The notes under the pieces: generated by a model | Database searches by the model: none | Told to the model about the DNA's origin: nothing | What the model saw: the letters and a program-made list of their open reading frames with translations, nothing else | Shown: positions 1 through 6,588 of the stretch, piece after piece | Layout: the number at the start of each line of letters is the position of its first letter | Position numbering within the stretch: position 1 is the stretch's first letter | Source: Thoreauomyces humboldtii | Lineage: Eukaryota; Chytridiomycota; Chytridiomycetes; Spizellomycetales; Powellomycetaceae | Reading direction: 5' to 3' | Length of the DNA stretch: 10,450 bases | Assembly (NCBI GenBank): GCA_027596035.1 | Contig: JADGJA010000805.1 | Span: forward strand, 1-10,450 | Made by a program: the position numbers and the translations under genes

Positions 1-690
1 CGGCTAGATCCTGAGCTGAATAATCAAAGGAGCAGAAGTCAGAAAGATGAGCATGGTGCAACCGAACTCCTAACCCTAAGAAGTCCGGTTCGAGCCGCCG
101 GTCCTCGACTAGGCGAGGGATGTGCGCCTTGAGTTGGAGCTCGTGGCGCACTCCGGTCGCTCGAGCGACATATCCGATGATGTCGGCCGCCAGCGGTCCG
201 GCAACGCTTGATGAGAGTGACTGCTATCCTGGTACGACCAGCCAGGATCGATCAAACGTGTCCTTTCGATGGTTGCTGGACGGGATGATGTCGAGATCCA
301 TGCAAGATCGTTGAGCTGATGCTTGTCTCTCGAGCGCGATGCAACCTGTAGCAGGTCCTTACGCCATGCCAGACGAATGTAATTCTGTCGTCTGGAGGCC
401 GCGAGGTTGCTCGACTGTACATGTACTGTAATAGTGATCGGTTGTCTGGATACCTTGGGTGAAGTGCGTCTGCCGGAAGATCCGAAAGGCACTCAATGGA
501 ATGCACAGCCACCCGCGTGCCGCGAGCATGCGTCGCTGCAAACTCTACGAGGAGCAACTGGAAGATTAGTATGGTACGGCCCTCCGAATCCAGTACCATA
601 CCGGTAGGAGTGCGGTTGTGCTTGCTACTGGCGACCTTAACCCCCGTGAGGGTGGTTCGAAAGATTCTTTTTGCATATCATGGCTCCTAC

Positions 691-719
691 AGTAGCCTCA
701 GGCACAATCACAGGCTACT
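691..719. repeat. Perfect 8-bp inverted repeat (hairpin)
   Basis: AGTAGCCT at 691-698 is exactly complementary to AGGCTACT at 712-719, leaving a 13-base loop. No T-run follows, so it is not a simple terminator. One or more such hairpins are expected by chance in 10 kb, so function is unproven. Confidence 0.5.
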
Positions 720-838
720 CTATCACGGCACATGAACAGCAGGTTCGCTCACTGGTTCTGTACGTCGGCCACCACCGGTGACTGTACGGTAAAATGTGAT
801 GGATTTTCCGAAAAGTGCGGCAGAAGTCGCTATCAAGG

Positions 839-866
839 CACTGCCAGTCAATGGGCTCTGGCAGTG
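839..866. repeat. Perfect 9-bp inverted repeat (hairpin)
   Basis: CACTGCCAG at 839-847 pairs exactly with CTGGCAGTG at 858-866 around a 10-base loop. It lies about 120 bases after the hairpin at 691-719 and about 415 bases before the start codon at 1281. It could be a dyad binding site or an RNA hairpin. I infer no specific factor. Confidence 0.5.
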
Positions 867-1174
867 ATTGGGACAGCAACGCCGTTCGTCACTTTTGTAC
901 CTGGACGAGTTGATGTATCTCAGTTTGGTAGTTCCGCAAATGGAATGACTTCAGAAAAAGTCATACATCGCTCGAACTGGGTCCGGACCCGAGCGACGGA
1001 AGGCCATCGTTGTGTCCCGTGATGTTTGCCTGGGCACTTTTCGACGTCAGCATATCATATGACTTCTGGAGCTGTCCAGCGGAAAATTGCTAGCGATGAT
1101 TCAACGATGCGCCATGGCGTTCAGGCGACGTAATTCTGACGACCAGGACGATCCGACACACGGCCACGAAATGC

Positions 1175-1183
1175 TTTAAAAAG
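1175..1183 (+). promoter_or_regulatory. TATA-like element of the small-protein gene
   Basis: TTTAAAAAG lies about 100 bases before the start codon at 1281. The following leader (1184-1280) is CT- and CA-rich and has no ATG, as is usual for a well-expressed fungal gene. The spacing resembles the TATAAAAG-to-ATG spacing of the protease gene downstream. Confidence 0.5.
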
Positions 1184-1280
1184 CGAGGGTATCGTCCACG
1201 GAATCACCTCCTTCATCAACACAAATCCAACCACCTTCCTCTAAGCACAACCCAGCCCAACCTCTCTTCCTCCTTTCATC

Positions 1281-1598
1281 ATGTCCGAGCGATACACTCC
1301 TTCTGCCCACGACGGTCTCCGCAAGGACGGCCAGCCTGACCAGCGCGTCAAGGGCCACGAGTCTGACGCCCACAAGCAGAACGCCGAGCAGAACCTCAAC
1401 AACAACAACTCCAACAACAACAGCACGCACTCGTCGTCTTCGAACAACAATAGCAACTCTGGCTCCAACGACGGTCAGACCTACCACCCCACCGAGCACG
1501 ACGGTCTCCGCAAGGACGGCCAGCCCGACCAGCGCGTCAAGGGCCACGAGTCTGACGCCCACAAGCAGAACGCCGAGAAGAACCTCAACAACCAGTGA
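1281..1598 (+). CDS. Small hydrophilic duplicated-module protein, stress/conidiation-like
   Basis: A 105-residue protein with no Cys, Trp or Phe, no signal peptide and no membrane segment; it is almost certainly disordered and cytosolic or nuclear. It consists of an N-terminal module (residues 10-41), an Asn/Ser-rich linker (about 42-72) and a second module (73-104). The modules differ at one residue (Gln to Lys near the end). Each begins with His-Asp-Gly-Leu-Arg-Lys-Asp-Gly-x-Pro-Asp-x-Arg-Val, a motif I associate from memory with small fungal stress- and conidiation-induced proteins related to the con-10/KGG group. The Lys-Gly-Gly repeats of that group are absent. The start is the first ATG after a TATA-like element and an ATG-free CT-rich leader. 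Codons are mostly C-ending, suggesting good expression. Function is unknown; a role in stress or desiccation is inference. Confidence 0.85.
   Translation: MSERYTPSAHDGLRKDGQPDQRVKGHESDAHKQNAEQNLNNNNSNNNSTHSSSSNNNSNSGSNDGQTYHPTEHDGLRKDGQPDQRVKGHESDAHKQNAEKNLNNQ
1308..1403 (+). repeat. Coding module copy 1 (96 bp)
   Basis: First of two in-frame 96-base direct repeats within the small-protein gene; it encodes residues 10-41. It matches the copy at 1497-1592 at 94 of 96 positions. The differences are one silent change (CCT/CCC, Pro) and one replacement (CAG/AAG, Gln/Lys). Confidence 0.95.
1497..1592 (+). repeat. Coding module copy 2 (96 bp)
   Basis: Second copy of the in-frame 96-base repeat; it encodes residues 73-104 and is followed by one Gln codon and the stop. 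The residues before the two copies differ (Ser-Ala versus Thr-Glu), so the near-identity starts sharply at the His codon. This points to recent duplication or gene conversion of the module. Confidence 0.95.
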
Positions 1599-1720
1599 TC
1601 ATCCCTTCCATTTTTTTGTTTTGAGTTTCTGTACATAAAAATCGAAATTTTGTCTCTGCCATCATCGTCCTTGATCGTCCCCGGCGAAAATTGATGACAA
1701 GTGTTCTCGATGCACTGTAT

Positions 1721-1740
1721 GTGAGAGGATGTGAGAGGAT
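1721..1740. repeat. Tandem 10-base duplication
   Basis: GTGAGAGGAT occurs twice in direct succession without mismatch. It lies in the probable 3' flank of the small-protein gene and looks like replication slippage. Confidence 0.8.
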
Positions 1741-2366
1741 CGTGTTGGAAAGTGTTTCGAACTCCACATCATCCACAGGCCGCATCTCGCTCGTTGGGGT
1801 CTGAAAGCGTTGCCTGAAACTAATCTCAACTGTTGGGGTGGGGCAAGTGATCAGGGTTGAAGAGGGAGAAAGTAAGCCGTTTCGTCTTGCAGGGTGTCAC
1901 TTCATAGCATGCCAGCCTTCGATGCCAAAGGAATGGAGAGCATGAGTAGGAAGGGAAGCGACAGGCCGCATCCTTCGTCATCACAGTCGTGCATCACCAC
2001 TCTCTGCCGCGAACTCTCCAAGGCCCGTCATGTTGATCCAACGCGTCAGAAGTATTGCGGAGAGTCCCAGAAACCGGCAAGAGGAGGAAGAGGGTCCCTT
2101 GGTCACACACATAACGTCATGGGAAGACGACTGTCGAAAAAGAAGGAGGGGGAAAGCCAGGCCCCAGGAAGTGTAAAGCGAGAGAAGCGCTCTCCACTTC
2201 GTCGAAACTCTTTACGTCGGGAGCGGGTTCGTCGCCTCCTATCGGCGAGAACCAACCAGGAGAGAGGGGAGAAAGAGAGAGCGGCGGAAGAGTCACACCG
2301 CGCGAAAAAACCGTCGGGTTTTCCTCTTCGTTCGCATCCACGTTGTCGGGTTGGCGGGTAAGGTAA

Positions 2367-2399
2367 GGGGCTCTGCTGGGGCTCTGCTGGGGCTCTGCG
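2367..2399. repeat. Three tandem 11-base units
   Basis: GGGGCTCTGCT occurs three times in a row, the last copy ending in G instead of T. It lies 150-180 bases before the start codon of the secreted-protein gene. It could be a slippage product or a cluster of binding sites; no known factor is assigned. Confidence 0.8.
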
Positions 2400-2419
2400 G
2401 GTCTGGAATCTCCGCCGTC

Positions 2420-2455
2420 ATGAAAAAGAATAACCGAAGGGCTTCGCCTTGGTAG
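2420..2455 (+). promoter_or_regulatory. Possible upstream ORF (11 codons)
   Basis: An ATG followed by ten sense codons and TAG encodes MKKNNRRASPW, out of frame with the main start codon 128 bases further on. If transcription starts upstream of 2420, this short ORF would reduce initiation at 2548. No TATA element locates the transcription start, so it may simply be promoter DNA. Confidence 0.3.
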
Positions 2456-2547
2456 GTATTGAATTGCGGACCGGGGCCTCCCTCCCCCCCGGAACATACA
2501 GCACTGCCTCCCTCCCATCGCCACCCCAGTTCACACTCCTTCAATCC

Positions 2548-3912
2548 ATGCACGTCTCATCGGCATACTACGCCCTCGCGGCCATCGCGGCTCTCTCCTC
2601 CACCGTGCTCGCCGCCCCAGGCGATGCCGCAACGCCATGCACTCTCTCGGTCCCCGCTGACCCTCTCTCCGCAAAGGGTCTGTCGACGCCCTACGTCCTT
2701 GGTGCAGGATGCACCATGGCCGACGCGGGGACCCAGTCGTTCGTCGAAGCGACCATCCTCGACCCAGCGACGGGTCAGCTCTACGTCTACAATCCCCTCG
2801 TCATCACCTCCGGCACCCAACCCGCAGTCGCTCCCGTCGTCCCCAAGCTTCCCGCCAACGCCATCGTCGGAATCTGGTTCGGATCCAATGCCAACACCAT
2901 CGTCCTCACCGATACAAACGGGTCCTTGAAGCAGGGCAGCTGCGTCAACGGTCTCAAGGACAGTCCGTTCGGACAGTTTGCCGCCTGCAACGGAGCCGCG
3001 CTCATGCAGGCCGCTCTCACAAAGGCGAAGATCCCCGCCCTCGGTAAGGCCGCGGACGGAACCGTGTGCCCAACCACGCGATCCTTCGCCGTCGTCGACC
3101 AGGACCAGTCCGACAACGTCAACACCCAGTACCTCTTGGTAGGAACCCAGACCGCGCAGGACACGGCCGCCAACACCAAGAAGTTCGGAAAGAAGGCGAG
3201 CGTCGTCAACAACGGAAGCGACAACGCTCTCCTCACCGCGTTCCTCGACCCCGCCATCGGATGCACCCCCTTCCTGGTGCCCTCCCTAGACGATCCAGGA
3301 GTCATGCGAGCCACCCTCGCGACCGACGAACTGCAAGCGACGCTGCAGGCAGCCCCCGTCGCCCTGATCCCCGCCACCGACCCCATGGTCCTCGTGGACG
3401 GAACAACCCAGTCCCTCGAAAAGACGAACGCGTACCGCAACCAGGTCGGGCAGGTCCCCGCCGCACGCCTCTCGGACGCCGACGGAAAGACGTACTGCCA
3501 GAACTTCCTGACCGTCGGTCCTCCCACCATCCAATCCCAGAAGTCCATGACCGTCAAGGGCGCCACGCCCGATCCAGCCACCGGGAACAACCTGTTCACC
3601 TTCCTCGGAGCCCGGTTCGCCGCCTCCTACGTCAACCTTAACTGCTCAGGTCTCCTCGGCGTCGAGAGTCCCGTCGTCCCCGTCCTCGACAAGAACGGTG
3701 TCGCCATCGACATCACCTTCCTGTCCGCCACCACCTCGACCGCCCAGACCGCCACTGCCGCGCCCGTTTACCACACGAGGACAAAGTCGTCGACCTTTGC
3801 CACCGCTACCGCCGCAGCACCCCGTTACCACACGAGGACAAAGGCGTCACCGCCCGCTGCGACCACGACTTCCACGGGGAAGCGATGCAAGCCGACAAAG
3901 AAGCACTACTGA
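2548..3912 (+). CDS. Secreted fungal protein of unknown function, eight-Cys domain with Thr-rich basic tail
   Basis: A 454-residue protein. Residues 1-22 form a signal peptide (hydrophobic Ala/Leu core, likely cut after Val-Leu-Ala at 22). The mature domain (about 30-395) has cysteines at 31, 55, 132, 147, 174, 239, 317 and 366, an even number that could form four disulfides in the secretory pathway. Asn-x-Ser sequons lie at 124, 222 and 365. Motifs such as TPYVL (48-52), VYNPLVI (80-86), FGQFAACN (141-148) and VVDQDQSDN (182-190) resemble, from memory, uncharacterised secreted proteins of many fungi. The tail is Thr/Ala-rich, repeats Tyr-His-Thr-Arg-Thr-Lys at 408-413 and 427-432, and ends Lys-rich with a ninth Cys (447). 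There is no transmembrane or GPI-type hydrophobic end, so it is probably soluble or wall-associated. The ATG at 2548 was chosen because it begins the signal peptide; the frame is open back to a TAA at 2431 but has no earlier ATG. No catalytic motif was recognised. Confidence 0.88.
   Translation: MHVSSAYYALAAIAALSSTVLAAPGDAATPCTLSVPADPLSAKGLSTPYVLGAGCTMADAGTQSFVEATILDPATGQLYVYNPLVITSGTQPAVAPVVPKLPANAIVGIWFGSNANTIVLTDTNGSLKQGSCVNGLKDSPFGQFAACNGAALMQAALTKAKIPALGKAADGTVCPTTRSFAVVDQDQSDNVNTQYLLVGTQTAQDTAANTKKFGKKASVVNNGSDNALLTAFLDPAIGCTPFLVPSLDDPGVMRATLATDELQATLQAAPVALIPATDPMVLVDGTTQSLEKTNAYRNQVGQVPAARLSDADGKTYCQNFLTVGPPTIQSQKSMTVKGATPDPATGNNLFTFLGARFAASYVNLNCSGLLGVESPVVPVLDKNGVAIDITFLSATTSTAQTATAAPVYHTRTKSSTFATATAAAPRYHTRTKASPPAATTTSTGKRCKPTKKHY
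3769..3843 (+). repeat. In-frame 18-base direct repeat in the secreted-protein tail
   Basis: TACCACACGAGGACAAAG occurs identically at 3769-3786 and 3826-3843, 57 bases (19 codons) apart, encoding Tyr-His-Thr-Arg-Thr-Lys twice. The intervening sequence is Thr/Ala-rich. It marks a repeat-built C-terminal tail. Confidence 0.9.
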
Positions 3913-5889
3913 AGGGACCCGTGTTCCCAGGGACCCCATCATTCTAGAATGGTTAGACGAGGACTCGTAGTGTAGCGTGTGAGCGTAGTGCCTGTAGCTC
4001 GGTTAGATGCAAAGTAAAAAACAGTAGAAAGAGGGAAGCCCTGCTTGGGGTCTTATCCTTGTACATACATTCGAATGCTTTCGACCCGTATGAACGTGAT
4101 GTTTGGTTGAGCACGAACTCGTGTCTCTGCGTTGGAATGACCAAATTCGCAGATGCGGTGCGCGACGGCGTCCTTCACCACCGGACCGCTGATAACGAGA
4201 AAAGAACTGGTACACCTGGCTGTTTAACTCGCCCCATGTTGGAACTGTGAGAGGGCAAAACACAGAGCGTCGATGGAAACGTATTGGAGAAACCAGAAGA
4301 AGGCGAGACCGGTCTATCGAACGGAAGGGTCGTTCGAAGCCGTTCATGTAGATCCGTCCGCCAATTACACACCGTTCATGGACTTCTCTTCATGTCTGTC
4401 AGATCCCCGTCCTTCGTCCCACGCTCAAGCTACGGTGGTGCAGCAGAACAAGGCGAACCTAGATGAGAGCCAGCTTTGCTACATACATCTATACTGTTCA
4501 TTATCGTGGACTGCCGAGTGAAGCTGGACCTAAGCCAGCACATTGCATTGCGAGCCGCGGGGGTGTGTGTTTGAAGTGTAAGGATCCCAAGCTACGCAAG
4601 GTCGGGATGGCCGTTTGGACAGTCCAAGATAGCTTTTTTCTCGTGTTGGTCAACTGAACGGAAAACGAAAGCCATGGACGACTGGAGACAGGCTGCCAGT
4701 CGTAGCTCTGTCAATCACTGCTACGGCGGCGTTCCTCTTTCACGTCGTGGGAAAATTGTGACGAATGTATTTCGTGATGGAGTAGTACATGAAGAATCCC
4801 GTACACCGGGACAGAAACGTAGGAACGAAGGGTAGAGGCTTACACCACATCGATCTATAGCGAGCAGAGCACGGCTGGCAGCGGGAGATCGATTCCTATC
4901 ATTGTGCCAGGTCTCTGGTCAGGCATGTAACGGACAGCATCCCGGTTTAGCCTCTCTGCTTTCCTATAAGCATCTCTCAGGGTATCTTAGGAATTGATGC
5001 ATCTGACGATCTCCAAGGTGAACCAATGCGGACGTCCTGCTCGCTTGACCAGAAAGTTCCCGGCTCGAATCTTTCGACCCATCCGTTCGATACTAATCGA
5101 TAGCGAGGTCATCTACCGGTACTTGTCGGATTATCTTATGTCCACTCGGTTCTCCTACTGAATTCTCGTTTGTCTGTTGCGTAACTATTGTACACCTTTG
5201 TTTCTCATCTCATGAAACACGCGTTCAGGGTAGGGCCAAATGTTTTGGTGACCTCCGTCTCCACTCCTTTTTTCACCAGCGTAGCTCGACGAGAAAGCAG
5301 GACACCCAGCTGGAAGGAACCTGTTCCCGGCCGAACCCCGGCATACAGCTGCAATTGCAAGTCGTCCATGACTCGCCATACAGCATTGTACCGATGCCCT
5401 GCTTCTTCCTGGTGGCCCAGCGATGACGAAAAGCAGCGGCTGTGTACTGTGTGTAGTCCGTCAAGTCCCTTTCCGGCCAAGTTTCCGCCACTATTCCCGA
5501 CTCTCCGAGTAACGACTGCCGAGCAATTGGGCGATTGGCGACCATCCCGAGATCATCGGACAAGAGGCACAAATGAAAACAGGATGAGCTTTGTGCCGAT
5601 TGTAAAAAGCGTGAAAGCCTACCATCGTACAACCATAACGGCGAAAACTTGTCGACGGTTTGGACAGCGTAGACGCTTACCGTCGTGTGTAAACTGTACG
5701 TGTACACTCTGTTACGGTGATCTTCCCCCCCTTCCGTCAAAAAGAGATCTGTGTGCTCGTGGGCTGTACAACCGGCCGCCGGCACCCACCTCCTTGTTCT
5801 CTCGCCATCCGGCAAACCCCTCGCGTCTCTCTCCTGCCTTGTCATCACTGATCGGCTGAATCGGAAGCGGGCATCCCCACCCAGCGACA

Positions 5890-5909
5890 CCCACAGAGGC
5901 CCACAGAGG
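5890..5909. repeat. Tandem 10-base duplication
   Basis: CCCACAGAGG occurs twice in direct succession, about 680 bases before the protease start codon. It is most simply read as slippage. Confidence 0.8.
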
Positions 5910-6179
5910 AGGCTTCACGGAAGACTGCAGAGCCGCGGTAGGCAGCACAAACCGGGGTTTGAATCTCAGGGTCGTTCTCAACCCCCTTGATCTGATCGAC
6001 TTTTTGGCCAAGCCCTCGCGCCATTCTCCCCCCAAGCCGTCCGTCCACCTCAGACGCATGTCTCGTGTGCCTCTGCAAGCCATCGGTGAGAGGAACAGCT
6101 TCAACGTGTGAACGTAGAGCACGGCAACAACTTCCGAGCGTGCGACGTTCCGACTCATCCTCCTTCAGTGTCCCGCTCC

Positions 6180-6201
6180 CTGATTTCTGATTCCTGATTG
6201 G
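6180..6201. repeat. Three tandem CTGATTN heptamers joined to an inverted CCAAT box
   Basis: CTGATT starts at 6180, 6187 and 6194, giving three 7-base units in a row. The last runs into ATTGG (6197-6201), the reverse of CCAAT, the binding sequence of the fungal HAP/NF-Y complex. It lies about 250 bases before the TATA box of the protease gene, a suitable place for an upstream activating element. That role is inference. Confidence 0.6.
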
Positions 6202-6451
6202 TGGTGAGGAATGTTCACATCCTGGGTGGCAGGGCTTTTTACGGGTCGTGGCTCCCATCACGCAGTATCACAAAGCGTTCCGGCCGGTCAAGAACGTTGC
6301 TTCTCGCCATCGGTTCTTTCCTTCCATGGTGGATACTTCTCGCTTTTTCGTCATCCGACCTTCCACAGCTCAGGGGTTCATCGATCATTCCGACCACGAT
6401 GCCTAGCCCGAGAAGCCCACGAATCAAGGCATGCACTCTGGCGACTCGCTC

Positions 6452-6459
6452 TATAAAAG
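6452..6459 (+). promoter_or_regulatory. TATA box of the aspartic protease gene
   Basis: TATAAAAG matches the canonical TATA consensus and lies 130 bases before the start codon at 6589. It is the clearest core promoter in the window. Confidence 0.8.
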
Positions 6460-6588
6460 CCGGAAGATCCTCGCTCCTTCCCTGTCCATCATCAACACAG
6501 AACAGCATCAGCATCCGATCTCAGCAGGCCTGAAATCAACATCCAACTCTCTCAACTTCACTCTCAACACCTTTCTCAAACCTTCACC
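6460..6588 (+). promoter_or_regulatory. Core promoter and ATG-free leader of the protease gene
   Basis: The interval contains no ATG. Its last 50 bases are CT/CA-rich with almost no G, ending TTCACCATG, a good initiation context. Transcription probably starts about 30 bases after the TATA box, giving a leader of roughly 100 bases. Confidence 0.6.

Larger units (their letters stand above)
1..1170. other. Gene-poor spacer
   Basis: No reading frame here is convincing: the longest are about 95-130 codons, overlap one another on both strands, and show no recognisable domain or the C-ending codon bias of the four real genes. No tRNA cloverleaf or rRNA was recognised. The stretch holds two perfect inverted repeats (691-719 and 839-866), a 10-base palindrome GTACATGTAC at 417-426 and a CRE-like half site CGACGTCA at 1042-1049. 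It may contain the distal promoter of the gene at 1281. A spliced gene with short exons cannot be excluded by eye. Confidence 0.6.
1599..2547. other. Spacer: 3' region of the small gene and upstream region of the secreted-protein gene
   Basis: A T-rich stretch with seven consecutive T at 1611-1617 and an A-rich ACATAAAAATC just after it form the likely 3' end region of the small gene. Further on are a 10-base tandem duplication (1721-1740), a purine tract (2258-2281), three AGGGG stress-element-like pentamers (2147, 2265, 2366), three 11-base tandem units (2367-2399) and a possible upstream ORF (2420-2455). Open frames here, such as an Arg/Ser-rich one at 1894-2361 that lacks an ATG at its 5' end, show no domain and are not called as genes. 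Confidence 0.6.
3913..6451. other. Long gene-free spacer (about 2.5 kb)
   Basis: No reading frame here is credible. The two longest, about 220 codons on + (5188-5859, no ATG at its 5' end) and about 205 on - (5273-5890), overlap antiparallel, lack any domain or signal peptide and do not share the codon bias of the real genes. No tRNA or snRNA was recognised. Small features are palindromes ATTCTAGAAT (3941-3950) and CATTCGAATG (4068-4077), TCGATA twice at 5087-5102, a 10-base tandem duplication (5890-5909) and the CTGATTN triplet (6180-6200). The right part is presumably promoter for the protease. A non-coding RNA or spliced gene cannot be excluded. Confidence 0.55.

Noticed and set aside
74..79. 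CCCTAA, the telomere repeat unit
   Set aside because: A single copy only; no telomeric array at either end of the window.
87..96. GGTTCGAGCC resembling a tRNA B box
   Set aside because: The flanking bases do not form a T-stem and no acceptor or anticodon arm can be placed around it.
1894..2361. A 155-codon Arg/Ser/Lys-rich + frame
   Set aside because: Starts at GTG, low-complexity basic composition, covers the purine-rich upstream region of the next gene; more likely promoter DNA.
2358..2368. Tandem GTAAGG donor-like words before the secreted-protein gene
   Set aside because: No clear branch point with a following acceptor before 2548, and no evidence that transcription starts upstream of them.
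2787..3599. A 270-codon antisense frame over the secreted-protein gene
   Set aside because: Lies entirely within a gene with signal peptide and ordered cysteines on the + strand; no domain and no own promoter seen.
5188..5859. A 223-codon + frame in the long spacer
   Set aside because: No ATG at its 5' end, no domain, mixed composition, overlapped by an equally long - frame at 5273-5890; neither has C-ending codon bias.
5476..6012. Two GCCAAG words (5476-5481, 6007-6012) matching the PacC pH-response site upstream of the protease
   Set aside because: About one such hexamer per kilobase is expected by chance counting both strands, and both are far from the TATA box.
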